From assembly GCF_000317105.1 (NCBI RefSeq), contig NC_019693.1, positions 1,302,001 through 1,366,000 of the forward strand: a stretch of 64,000 nt of DNA, read 5' to 3'. The stretch's first letter is position 1. Each line of letters starts with the position of its first letter. Both the position numbers and the translations under genes were made by a program. The notes under the pieces were generated by a model. It did not search any database. It worked only from the letters and a program-made list of their open reading frames with translations, and was not told where the DNA came from. The stretch comes from Oscillatoria acuminata PCC 6304. GTDB lineage: Bacteria; Cyanobacteriota; Cyanobacteriia; Cyanobacteriales; Laspinemataceae. Shown one piece after another: positions 35,162 through 44,882 of the stretch.

Positions 35162-36370
35162 ATGCAGATAAACCAGCTTACACTCACTAACTTTAGAGGC
35201 TTTGAACAGGCTGAATTTGAATTTCACCCAGGAATGAACCTGATTGTGGGTATTAATGGAGTCGGCAAATCTAGTGTCTTGGATGCCTTGCGGATTGCCT
35301 TTTCAAGAATTCTCCCTAAATTGACAGCTTGTCAAGAGAGAAAGATTAATTTTAATACCGATGATATTATGATTGGAAAAGATAAATTAACGGTAGAAAT
35401 GAATGTGGATATATCAGGAATACCTTTTCGATGTAAATTTAGCCGGGGAAAAAGCCATGAACAGGAACTTAAACCTAACGGTGACCAAATTTTAGAACCT
35501 TTAAAACAGGCGCAAAATCAACCCCTGATTGTATATTGTGCAACCCGGCGCTCAATAGTTACAGAACAAGACTTAAATCCTAATCGTAGCTCAGGTAATC
35601 AATCTGCGGCTTTTGTTGACGCACTCATTCCTAGAATGCTACGTCTTCGGGAATTTATAAATTGGTGGTTAGTCCAAGAGGAAAATTTAGACGAAAAACC
35701 TCAATTAAAGCGTCATATTAATGCTTTCAATGATGCCGTCACCCACTTTTTAGATTGGTGTAATAATGTTCGTGCTATTCCAGCCTCAAACACCTACAAA
35801 AAACCAACGTTGCTACTTGACAAAAACGGGGTAACACTAAATATTAATCAGCTTTCAGATGGCGAACGGGGTATCATCGCATTGATACTTGACCTAGTAC
35901 AACGGCTTTTACAGGCAAATCCCGATCTCGAAAATCCTTTAAAGGATGGAAAAGCGATCGTGCTAATTGATGAATTGGACTTACACTTACATCCACTCTG
36001 GCAACGCCTGGTTGTCCACAAACTGACAGAAATCTTTCCAAACTGCCAATTTATTGCCACCACTCATTCACCGCAAATGATTGGAGAAGTTGAACCAGAA
36101 AATATTATTATTCTAGACCGAGATAAACAACCCTATATTCCTGACCAATCCTTGGGTATGGATAGCAATTGGATTTTACGCTTTCTTATGGAAACTCCTG
36201 AGCGTGATATAAACACACAAAAAACCCTAGAGAAGATAGAATCATTGATTAAACAGAGGAATTTTCCAGAAGCGACTGAACAAATCAATAGTCTCCGTGA
36301 ATTAGGAAACTTTCCTGAATTGGTACGCCTGCAAACTCGCATTGATCGAATCAGACTATTAGGGAAATAA
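35162..36370 (+). CDS. AAA/ABC-type ATPase, Septu PtuA-like, nested in the type I R-M operon
   Basis: A 402-residue SMC/ABC-like ATPase with Walker A GINGVGKSS (30-38), a Q-loop region, signature LSDGERG (231-237), Walker B IVLIDELD (266-273) followed by the LHLHPLWQ helix, and an H-loop TTHSPQM (300-306). No TOPRIM domain follows, which separates it from OLD nucleases. It starts 3 bp after hsdS and ends exactly where the HNH gene begins. Such ATPases paired with a TIGR02646-type HNH protein form Septu-like defence modules (PtuA/PtuB), in which the ATPase controls the nuclease. The domain assignment is firm; equivalence to characterised Septu is inferred from the pairing. Confidence 0.85.
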   Translation: MQINQLTLTNFRGFEQAEFEFHPGMNLIVGINGVGKSSVLDALRIAFSRILPKLTACQERKINFNTDDIMIGKDKLTVEMNVDISGIPFRCKFSRGKSHEQELKPNGDQILEPLKQAQNQPLIVYCATRRSIVTEQDLNPNRSSGNQSAAFVDALIPRMLRLREFINWWLVQEENLDEKPQLKRHINAFNDAVTHFLDWCNNVRAIPASNTYKKPTLLLDKNGVTLNINQLSDGERGIIALILDLVQRLLQANPDLENPLKDGKAIVLIDELDLHLHPLWQRLVVHKLTEIFPNCQFIATTHSPQMIGEVEPENIIILDRDKQPYIPDQSLGMDSNWILRFLMETPERDINTQKTLEKIESLIKQRNFPEATEQINSLRELGNFPELVRLQTRIDRIRLLGK

Positions 36371-37120
36371 ATGATGAAGTACATCAAAAAAGAACAAGAA
36401 CCTGAAAAATTACGTTCCTGGTTTAACAACCAATATGATGAGGAAGGAAATCGCCTTGGTTGCGACTACTATGATGACGTGCCAAGCGATGTTAAAAGGG
36501 AGGTGAAAGAGCATCTACTAAAGGAGCAAGGCTTTCTATGTTGTTATACCGGGATCTTGATTGATACTGAAAATTCCCACATTGAACACCTCAAGCCCTA
36601 TTCTATATGTCGAAATGAGAAAAATTATGAAGATGTCAACTATTTTAATCTTGTAACTGCTTATCCCGGTAGAAATTATAAGTCTCAAGATGATGAGAAT
36701 GATGAAGATGATGAAGATGATGAACTTAATCAACCTAGCAAAAACAGCAAGAAGAATAACAAGAAATGTCCTTTTGGAGCGCACGCTAAAGAGAATTGGT
36801 ATGAACTGGACAATTTTGTAACACCGTTACAATCAGATTGTGAAGACAGATTCAAGTTTGATGATTTTGGAAAAGTCCAAGCTACAAATCATCAAGACAC
36901 TGCGGCACAAATAACGATTCAAAAATTAGTGTTAAATCATCAGCGATTGATAGACTTAAGAAAGGCAGCTATTGATGAAGCAATATTCCCTACCGATATT
37001 GAATTAGATGCCTCAGATATCCAGAAAATTGCTAATGGCTTATATTCCCAAAAGGATGAAGAGGGAAAATTTCGTCAATTTTGCTTGGTTATTGAACAAG
37101 TTGCAAGACAACTAATATAA
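36371..37120 (+). CDS. HNH-family protein, Septu PtuB-like (TIGR02646 type)
   Basis: A 249-residue protein. The HNH core reads GFLCCYTG (55-61), then HIEHLKPYS (70-78) and YFNL (91-94), with a later CPFGAHAK (133-140) in place of the usual C-x-x-x-K. This matches the TIGR02646/PtuB layout of HNH endonucleases. An acidic linker of Asp and Glu (106-119) is inserted between the His pair and the late Cys. The C-terminal part is helical (KLVLNHQRLIDLRKAAIDE). It starts directly after the ATPase stop codon, so the two are translationally coupled. It probably cleaves nucleic acid when released or activated by the ATPase. Confidence 0.8.
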   Translation: MMKYIKKEQEPEKLRSWFNNQYDEEGNRLGCDYYDDVPSDVKREVKEHLLKEQGFLCCYTGILIDTENSHIEHLKPYSICRNEKNYEDVNYFNLVTAYPGRNYKSQDDENDEDDEDDELNQPSKNSKKNNKKCPFGAHAKENWYELDNFVTPLQSDCEDRFKFDDFGKVQATNHQDTAAQITIQKLVLNHQRLIDLRKAAIDEAIFPTDIELDASDIQKIANGLYSQKDEEGKFRQFCLVIEQVARQLI

Positions 37121-37187
37121 CCCCATTTATCTTGGAATCAATTAAGTTCTAAAAACCTTGCACTATATCTATAAAGACTATTGACCT
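37121..37187 (+). other. Short spacer before hsdR
   Basis: A 67-bp AT-rich gap between the HNH gene and hsdR, the only real spacer in the operon. TATATCTATAAA is present and could serve as a -10 region for an internal hsdR promoter, but no clear -35 element is visible. Confidence 0.35.
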
Positions 37188-40100
37188 ATGGACTCTAGCA
37201 GTGTTGTTTTCCCACAAAGCGAAACAGCCTTTGAGCAAGTGATAGAAGACTCTCTTCTAAAACAGGGTTATGTTAAACCCCAAACCCCATTTAACAAAAA
37301 TCTAGCCATTTTTCCAGATATTGCCCTTAATTTTATCCGTCAAACCCAACCCAAAGCCTGGGCAAAATTAGAAGCCTTACACGGAGAAAACACGGGTAAT
37401 CAAATCATTACCGACCTGTGTAAATGGATGGATACCTACGGGTCACTCCATACCCTGCGTCACGGTTTCAAATGCTATGGTCGCACCCTGCGAATTGCCT
37501 ATTTCAAAGCTGCCCACAGCCTCAATTCTGACTTGGAAAGCTGCTACAAAGCCAATCAACTGGGGATTACTCGTCAACTACAATATAGCACGAGACATCG
37601 AAATGAACTCGATATTACCCTCAGTCTCAACGGTATCCCCATTGTCACCATAGAACTGAAAAACCCCCTAACCGGACAAACCGTAGAACATGGGAAACAA
37701 CAATATCGCCAAGATCGAGATCCTCACGAAATTATTTTTGAGTTTAAACGGCGAACTTTAGTTCATTTTACCGTTGATACCGAAGAAGTCTGGATGACCA
37801 CGAGACTCGCCGGAAAAGCCACCCATTTTTTACCCTTTAATCAAGGTGACCATAACGGTGCCGGGAACCCCCGCGACCCCCAAGGACGAACCTATCGCAC
37901 CGCCTATTTGTGGGAAAACATTTTACAACCAGATAGTCTATTAGACCTTCTGGCTCAGTTTCTTCATTTACAAATCGAACAAAAATATGACGATCGCGGG
38001 CGAAAGTATCAAAAAGAAACCATGATTTTTCCGCGTTTCCATCAATTACAAACCGTCCGAAAATTGATTGCCGCCACTCAAGAGGAGGGGGTCGGACATA
38101 ATTACTTAATCGACCATTCGGCAGGAAGTGGCAAAAGTAATACAATAGCTTGGTTAACCCATCGTTTGGTTTCCCTTCATAACACGGAAAACCAGCGAGT
38201 TTTTGAAAGTGTAATTGTGATTAGCGATCGGCGCATTCTTGACCAACAACTACAAGATACCATCTATCAATTTGAACACCGCCAAGGCGTTATCCAAAAA
38301 ATAGATAAAGATTCTAAGCAGTTGGCTGAAGCCCTAGAAAGTGCTGTTCCTATTATTGTTACAACCCTCCAAAAATTTCCCTTTGTAACCCGACAGTTGC
38401 TGAAACTGGCCGAAGCACGAAACGAACAGGGAAGCGGAAGACTACCCACTCGTCGCTGTGCGGTGATTATTGATGAAGCGCACAGTTCACAATCTGGAGA
38501 TACGGCTACAGAATTGAAGGGGGTGCTAGGGGGTGAAACATTACATCAGAAAGCCCGTGAAATGGCACAAGAGGAAGGATTAGAACATTTAGAAGAGATG
38601 TTCCTCAGCATGGCAAAACGCTCCCTACAAGACAATCTCAGCTTTTTTGCATTTACGGCTACACCCAAGCACAAAACACTGAAATTTTTTGGTCGTGAAG
38701 GTGAACCTTTCCATCGTTACACCATGCGTCAAGCCATTGAAGAAGGCTTTATCATGGATGTCTTTAAAAACTACACCATCTATACCGCTTACTTTAAACT
38801 GCTCAAAGACTCGGGTAATGACCCCCATGTTCAACGGAAGCAAGCTGCTAAATCTCTAACTCATTTTATGCGCTTACATCCTCACAACATTGCACAAAAA
38901 ACTCAAATCATGGTAGAACATTTTAATAATTTTACGCGACATAAAATTGGGGGTAAAGCAAAAGCAATGGTGGTCACAGGTTCTCGCCTAGAAGCAGTTC
39001 GTTATAAACAGAGTTTTGATAAGTACATTAAAGAAAAAGGCTATGACATCAAGAGTTTAGTGGCCTTCTCTGGAATTGTAAATGATGATAAAATACCCGA
39101 CAAAACTTACACAGAAGAAGAAATGAATCAGGGAATTCGGGAAAAGGAATTAACCGAAAAATTTGCCGGAGATGATTATCAAGTGTTATTGGTTGCCGAA
39201 AAATATCAAACGGGCTTCGATCAACCTTTACTGCATACCATGTATGTTGACAAGCGTTTGTCAGGTATTAAAGCAGTACAAACCCTGTCTCGTCTGAATC
39301 GCACCCACCCTCATAAAGAAGATACTTTTATCCTCGATTTTGTCAATAAACGTGAAGAAATTCAAGAAGCCTTTCAACAGTTTTATGAAGGGGCAGAGTT
39401 GGGAAAGGAAGCAGAACCCGGACAACTTTACCAGCTTAAAAGTCAACTGGACGCTTCCGGAATATATTTAAGTGAAGAAGTCAACAGATTTTGCACTATT
39501 TATTTTAAGCCAAAACAGCGTCAGAATCCTAGCGATCATCAAGGGATGAATGCTGCTTTAGATCCGGCTGTAGATCGATTTCGGGCGTTATACGAGCAGG
39601 ATGTTGAAGAGGCAGAACTCTGGCGACGAAAATTAACAGCTTTTCGCAATCTGTATAGTTTCTTAAGCCAGATTATTCCTTACCAGGATTCTGATTTGGA
39701 GCAGGTTTATATTTTTCTACGGCATTTATCAACGAAATTATTCCGTCCATCAAATCAAGGTCAATATGATTTTGATAGTGAGATTAAACTTGAATATTAT
39801 CGTCTTCAGAAAATCAGTGAAGGCTCAATTCACCTAAAAAAAGGAGAAACGATTCCTCAAGATGGTTCCCCAGCAGTGGGTACGGCAATTTTGCGGGAAA
39901 ATTCTCTTAAGCTGTCACAGTTAATTGATGTTTTGAATAACCGCTTTGGTACTGACTTTAATCAAGCTGACCAACTATTCTTCGACCAAATTGTTGAAGC
40001 GGCTGTCAACACGGAAGCACTGCAACAAGCAGCCCAGGTCAATTCTGTGAATAAATTTGGTTTACTGTTTGATAAAATAGTCGAGTCTCTTTTTGTCGAG

Positions 40101-40229
40101 CGGGTGGATCAAAATGAAAATATTTTCGCTCGTTATATGAATGACAATGATTTTAAAAATGTCGTTTCGGGATGGTTGCTTTCGGAAGTTTATAAACGCC
40201 TGTCGGATCATCATAATTCTGAGCGATAA
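37188..40229 (+). CDS. hsdR: Type I restriction endonuclease subunit R
   Basis: A 1013-residue HsdR. The N-terminal nuclease has the PD-(D/E)xK residues Asp142 (ELDITLSLNG) and Glu156-x-Lys158 (VTIELKNP). The motor has Walker A HSAGSGKSN (310-318), the DEAH box IIDEAHSSQSG (427-437), FTATP and the late helicase motif TLSRLNRTHPHK. The C-terminal helical part (to 1013) binds the methylase core. Length equals EcoR124-type HsdR. It completes a full type I system in which the order M-S-[Septu-like pair]-R is preserved. All key residues are intact. Confidence 0.95.
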   Translation: MDSSSVVFPQSETAFEQVIEDSLLKQGYVKPQTPFNKNLAIFPDIALNFIRQTQPKAWAKLEALHGENTGNQIITDLCKWMDTYGSLHTLRHGFKCYGRTLRIAYFKAAHSLNSDLESCYKANQLGITRQLQYSTRHRNELDITLSLNGIPIVTIELKNPLTGQTVEHGKQQYRQDRDPHEIIFEFKRRTLVHFTVDTEEVWMTTRLAGKATHFLPFNQGDHNGAGNPRDPQGRTYRTAYLWENILQPDSLLDLLAQFLHLQIEQKYDDRGRKYQKETMIFPRFHQLQTVRKLIAATQEEGVGHNYLIDHSAGSGKSNTIAWLTHRLVSLHNTENQRVFESVIVISDRRILDQQLQDTIYQFEHRQGVIQKIDKDSKQLAEALESAVPIIVTTLQKFPFVTRQLLKLAEARNEQGSGRLPTRRCAVIIDEAHSSQSGDTATELKGVLGGETLHQKAREMAQEEGLEHLEEMFLSMAKRSLQDNLSFFAFTATPKHKTLKFFGREGEPFHRYTMRQAIEEGFIMDVFKNYTIYTAYFKLLKDSGNDPHVQRKQAAKSLTHFMRLHPHNIAQKTQIMVEHFNNFTRHKIGGKAKAMVVTGSRLEAVRYKQSFDKYIKEKGYDIKSLVAFSGIVNDDKIPDKTYTEEEMNQGIREKELTEKFAGDDYQVLLVAEKYQTGFDQPLLHTMYVDKRLSGIKAVQTLSRLNRTHPHKEDTFILDFVNKREEIQEAFQQFYEGAELGKEAEPGQLYQLKSQLDASGIYLSEEVNRFCTIYFKPKQRQNPSDHQGMNAALDPAVDRFRALYEQDVEEAELWRRKLTAFRNLYSFLSQIIPYQDSDLEQVYIFLRHLSTKLFRPSNQGQYDFDSEIKLEYYRLQKISEGSIHLKKGETIPQDGSPAVGTAILRENSLKLSQLIDVLNNRFGTDFNQADQLFFDQIVEAAVNTEALQQAAQVNSVNKFGLLFDKIVESLFVERVDQNENIFARYMNDNDFKNVVSGWLLSEVYKRLSDHHNSER

Positions 40230-40421
40230 CCTGCGAAAAACGTTAAAATCAGCCTTAATAGCTGAGTTAAGGGACTCCTGAATAGGACAAACGTTCAAAA
40301 GCCTCTGGGGATAAAATTGCCCAAATTTTATGCACACAAGGACAAATGACAATTGACAAGTTCTAATCAAACCGTAGTTTTACCCAAAAAAATTGCTCTT
40401 TTCTCTCCAGTCCCTTCCCAC

Positions 40422-41000
40422 TCATTCCGGTGGGATTTGTCTCAACCCAACTTCGGTACAAACTCCCTGCAAGGGTTTATCCCAGGAAGCGATGGGGAGA
40501 TGGAGTAAATCGCCAAAATTGAATAAAATACCTATGGTGGGTTTAGACTGCCATTGGGGAAGGGACAGCAGGCGATCGTAAAATCCACCGCCATATCCCA
40601 GGCGATACCCCTGGCGATCGCATCCCACCGATGGGACTAAAATTAAATCCACTTCCTCCGCTGTCAAGATTGGCGCATCCGGTAGCGGTTCTAAAATTCC
40701 ATACTTCCCCGGTTGTAGCGTATCCCCAATACTGTAGCGATGCCACACTAACTGCTTGTTAACACAACGAGGCAGTCCCCATTGATGATTGGTGTCCGTG
40801 AATAAAGAACTTAAATCCGGTTCTTGGTGAAAACTAATATAGGCTAAAATTGTTAGGGAATGCTGATATAAATCCGAGGATTTTAAATGGCAACAAAGGC
40901 GATGACTTTTCTCCTGCCATTCTGCTGGAGAAAGTGCTTTCCGCTTTTGGAGTAACTTGAGTCTGAGTTCGGCTTTCTCTAGTTGAGGGTCGAGAGACAT
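40422..41000 (-). CDS. 5-formyltetrahydrofolate cyclo-ligase
   Basis: A 192-residue enzyme converting 5-formyl-THF to 5,10-methenyl-THF with ATP in one-carbon metabolism. The start (KAELRLKLLQKRKALSP) has the conserved Arg, and the late block LILVPSVGCDRQGYRLGYGG then GFYDRLL is the ATP/folate-binding signature. Full family length. It is followed by a short gap and stands alone, co-directional with fcl upstream. Confidence 0.93.
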   Translation of the reverse strand: MSLDPQLEKAELRLKLLQKRKALSPAEWQEKSHRLCCHLKSSDLYQHSLTILAYISFHQEPDLSSLFTDTNHQWGLPRCVNKQLVWHRYSIGDTLQPGKYGILEPLPDAPILTAEEVDLILVPSVGCDRQGYRLGYGGGFYDRLLSLPQWQSKPTIGILFNFGDLLHLPIASWDKPLQGVCTEVGLRQIPPE

Positions 41001-41095
41001 TTGGGAATTGTCAATTCTAAAATTGTCGTGTAAAATTAGGCTAAAAACACGGAATTGCCCTGTTCTTAGCCGTTTCTAGTCACCAAAATTGCTAC

Positions 41096-42040
<945 letters not shown>

Positions 42041-42128
42041 TTAGCTTGACCTCTGATACTTAATACTTGAACGAGGCGGCGATCGCACTTTACCTTGATT
42101 GAAAAAGAGGCCCCCTCCCCCGGGTCCT

Positions 42129-42153
42129 CGTGACGTGGCTCCGCCGCGTCACG
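42129..42153. repeat. 25-bp inverted repeat, left arm
   Basis: CGTGACGTGGCTCCGCCGCG continues to TCACG. It is the reverse complement of 42267-42291 with one mismatch. The gap 42041-42362 between gmd and fcl also holds a GGAGGCAGAGCCTCC palindrome (42245-42259) and a hairpin with GTCACGA and TCGTGAC arms, and no gene. Confidence 0.85.
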
Positions 42154-42266
42154 CACTCTTCGCGGCTCTGCCGCCTGTACCTTTGGTCACGAGTTGAAGT
42201 CGTGACAGGTACAATAGGCAGCGATTAGCTCTTGCTTGGGGACTGGAGGCAGAGCCTCCTTCAGTT

Positions 42267-42291
42267 CGTGACGCGGCAGAGCCACGTCACG
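42267..42291. repeat. 25-bp inverted repeat, right arm
   Basis: CGTGACGCGGCAGAGCCACG continues to TCACG; pairs with 42129-42153. The 113-bp space between the arms could form a cruciform or a large RNA hairpin in the gmd-fcl message. Confidence 0.85.
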
Positions 42292-42362
42292 ATAAAATCT
42301 ACTGTGGTAAGCTCCCTACCCCTCCCCAAGACACCAGGGAGGGGACTGCATTGAGTTACGAA

Positions 42363-44423
42363 TTAGTCCACCATGTGACCACTGTCTTGGCGGATGAAGG
42401 CGCGATCGATAATCGGTTGTCCTGTGGGAGATTCTACCCCGATCGCCTTGAGGTCGGAATCCACCATTAAGGCGACCAATTGTTCAAAGGTAATCGAAGG
42501 TTCCCATCCTAATTTTTCCTTCGCTTTACTGGGGTCGCCAATTAATAAATCAACTTCCGCAGGACGCAGATAGCGGGGGTCGAATTCGACGTAATCTTCC
42601 CAATTCAGGTTAACGAAATTAAAGGCTAAATCCAAAAATTTGCGGATGGTATGGGTTTCATTGGTGGCAACCACATAATCATCCGGTTCGTCTTGTTGCA
42701 GCATCAACCACATGGCACGAACATAGTCTTTGGCATAGCCCCAGTCCCGCTTAGAATCCAGGTTACCGAGGAAGAGTTTCTTCTGCTTTCCGGCGACGAT
42801 GCGGGCGACGGCGCGGGTAATTTTGCGGGTGACGAAGGTTTCGCCCCGGCGCGGGGAGTTGTGGATCCAACCCTGGCCGACTCCGGCATGGAAGGTGCCG
42901 CTAGTGGTTGCTAAATCAAACAACCATCCTTGATAGTTGATGGGTTCAGCGGTGACAACTTGGGCGCGGTTGGTGCTTTGGGGTGGGGTGGCGTTGATGT
43001 GAATTTGATACTGGAGGCAGTCGCCTTGGGGTTTGGTGGCAATCCAGGCGGGTTGTTCCAAGGTGGTGATGGACATCCAGTAGAGTCCAGCGGCGAGGAG
43101 GGCGGAGGGAGTTTGGACGGTGAATGAGTCCCCAGCAAGGGGAGAAACCGCTTTAAATCCGTCTAAAAAGGCTAACCGTTCCCGATCGCCTGCGTTGAGA
43201 ATCCGCTTGGGAATGCGTTTTTCTTGGGATTTGTTGTACAGTTCGGACCGCAAGTAGTCACTGTAGGCCGGGTTGCCGGATAACTGGAAACGGGATGCGG
43301 CGAGGCGATCGCAATTTCCACCGGAGACTTTTCGCCAAGATGCGGCGAGGCGACTGGTTAAAGTTTCGTCCGGAATTGTCAAGGTTACTTGACTTGAGTT
43401 ATCAATTTCTGCGGCAGCAACAAACACTCCTAGCAACCATGCCTCAGTTTCGGTGATGTCAATTTGTTCCGGCGACTGCGGCAAGTCAATTAAGGCCAAA
43501 GAATCCCCTACCTTGACCTCACCAGCAGGTTTTTCGACTGCCGATTCGCCCTGTTCCACAAACACAACGTGATCGCTGGTGGCATGATAAACCGCACCCT
43601 CTGCTGCAATCCGATGTACGGTTTTATTGGGTTGTTCGGTGGCCCCATTCCAGGTTGCCGTCATGCAAGTCACTTGCACCCACCCTTGGACATCCCAGAC
43701 TTCCAACCCGTTACCGTCTCTAATGTCCGTGGTATATCGATTTTTGTGGCCTGCATCCGTGTGATGGGGGACAATTTCTGCAATGGACACTAGGTCAATT
43801 AATCCATCCTGACGAATGAACACCGGGGTGTTATCAATCACGCATTCATGGTTAAACAGGATGCCATTACAGGCAAATAAATCATAAGATTCGCGATAAT
43901 TGACCGTTTGCCAATGGGCGTAAACCTTGGCGCAGGAATAGGGACTGCGGGGATAAAACGGGGTCGTTTCCTTTTGGGGGACTTCCAGGACTTTGCCAAA
44001 CATTTCCGAGGAACCTGCTTGATAAAACCGGACTTGGATCCCGGTGCGATGTTGGTAGTCGCGGATTGCTTCTAACAGGCGCAGGGTTCCCATTGCCACC
44101 GTATCCACGGTGTATTCTGGGGAGTCGAAGCTGACTCGGACATGGGATTGAGCGCCCAGGTTGTAAATTTCAACAGGTTTGACTTCTTCGAGAATTCGGC
44201 GGAGAGTGACCCCATCGGTCAAATCGCCATAATGCAGAAATAATCGGGCTTCTTCACTATGGGGGTCCACATAAAGATGGTCGATCCGGTCGGTATTAAA
44301 GGTGGAAGTCCGGCGGATAATCCCGTGGACTTCATAGCCTTTTTCTAGTAATAATTCGCTTAAGTAAGAACCGTCTTGGCCGGTGATGCCGGTGATTAAT
44401 GCCCGCTTGCGTTGCTGCGTCAT
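42363..44423 (-). CDS. gmd: GDP-mannose 4,6-dehydratase interrupted by an intein
   Basis: A 686-residue precursor; the mature enzyme would be 357 residues, normal for GMD. Extein features: NADP loop TGITGQDGSY near the start, LGAQSHVRVSF, catalytic YSCAK (Tyr162-x-x-x-Lys166), NHE followed after the intein by SPRRGETFVTRKI, and the C-terminal LRPAEVDLLIGDPSKA block. The intein occupies residues 194-522, exactly inside the conserved NHESPRRGE motif. GMD converts GDP-mannose to GDP-4-keto-6-deoxymannose for fucose or rhamnose units of surface polysaccharide; fcl follows. Start: ATG at 44423 (MTQQRKRALITG) with AGAGG 10 bp upstream; a start at 44447 would add eight unlike residues. Confidence 0.95.
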   Translation of the reverse strand: MTQQRKRALITGITGQDGSYLSELLLEKGYEVHGIIRRTSTFNTDRIDHLYVDPHSEEARLFLHYGDLTDGVTLRRILEEVKPVEIYNLGAQSHVRVSFDSPEYTVDTVAMGTLRLLEAIRDYQHRTGIQVRFYQAGSSEMFGKVLEVPQKETTPFYPRSPYSCAKVYAHWQTVNYRESYDLFACNGILFNHECVIDNTPVFIRQDGLIDLVSIAEIVPHHTDAGHKNRYTTDIRDGNGLEVWDVQGWVQVTCMTATWNGATEQPNKTVHRIAAEGAVYHATSDHVVFVEQGESAVEKPAGEVKVGDSLALIDLPQSPEQIDITETEAWLLGVFVAAAEIDNSSQVTLTIPDETLTSRLAASWRKVSGGNCDRLAASRFQLSGNPAYSDYLRSELYNKSQEKRIPKRILNAGDRERLAFLDGFKAVSPLAGDSFTVQTPSALLAAGLYWMSITTLEQPAWIATKPQGDCLQYQIHINATPPQSTNRAQVVTAEPINYQGWLFDLATTSGTFHAGVGQGWIHNSPRRGETFVTRKITRAVARIVAGKQKKLFLGNLDSKRDWGYAKDYVRAMWLMLQQDEPDDYVVATNETHTIRKFLDLAFNFVNLNWEDYVEFDPRYLRPAEVDLLIGDPSKAKEKLGWEPSITFEQLVALMVDSDLKAIGVESPTGQPIIDRAFIRQDSGHMVD
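42858..43844 (-). other. Intein in GMD (329 residues, homing endonuclease decayed)
   Basis: Splice junctions: Cys194 (start of CVIDNTPVF) after Glu193, and His521-Asn522 before Ser523 (+1). Block B is YHATSDHVVFV with Thr282 and His285; blocks F/G are GWLFDLATTSGTFHAG and VGQGWIHN. All residues needed for standard splicing are present. Between them, TEAWLLGVFVAAAEID and RLAFLDGFKAVSP align with the two LAGLIDADG helices of DOD endonucleases, but the catalytic acidic residues at the helix ends are missing, so the endonuclease is probably dead. Removal restores the uninterrupted NHESPRRGE motif. Family knowledge gives the block definitions; the residues are read directly. Confidence 0.93.
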
Positions 44424-44882
44424 TTTGATTTTTCCTCTCAACCTCAAGTTAAGTCTTTGGACTTGGAGTGGCGATCGCCTGAGTCTGTACTGAAACGCAC
44501 CCTAATGATTCTTTGCCTTGACCCCCATCCTGGGAATTTTTTACTCAGGTGGGGATTTATCAAATCAGTCTTTCACTTTATCGTGAATTTTGGCAGTTAA
44601 TGTGAAGGAACCCTATAGTTTTGGCGTAGTTTTGGCGAACTTTTTGTAAATCGAGTCGTCCGGTTTCCGTTACCGGATGTTACTGGATTGTACTTCCTCC
44701 GGGTATCAACTGTCACCGTTTTCTTGAATTTTTCCCCGAGGTTGGGGTAGAAATGCAAAAAATTTGCTGAAGCCTTGCGTCCTCAGCATAATTCCCGACT
44801 GCGATCGGTGGGTTATCGGGGGGTTAAAGGGGGTGAACTGCACCAGCAAGAGCGCTGATGCAGTTCAGGGCAACAAGGCCCG
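44424..44882. other. Intergenic region upstream of gmd
   Basis: About 460 bp with a HIP1 site and, at 44834-44867, a hairpin with TGAACTGCA and TGCAGTTCA arms just downstream of the sugar transferase stop. The hairpin lacks a T run. Nothing else is recognised; the gmd promoter must lie here. Confidence 0.4.

Noticed and set aside
42858-43844. The extra 329 residues of GMD as a fused enzyme domain.
   Set aside because: Cys at the first position, TxxH block, terminal His-Asn and Ser+1, and exact interruption of a conserved motif show an intein.
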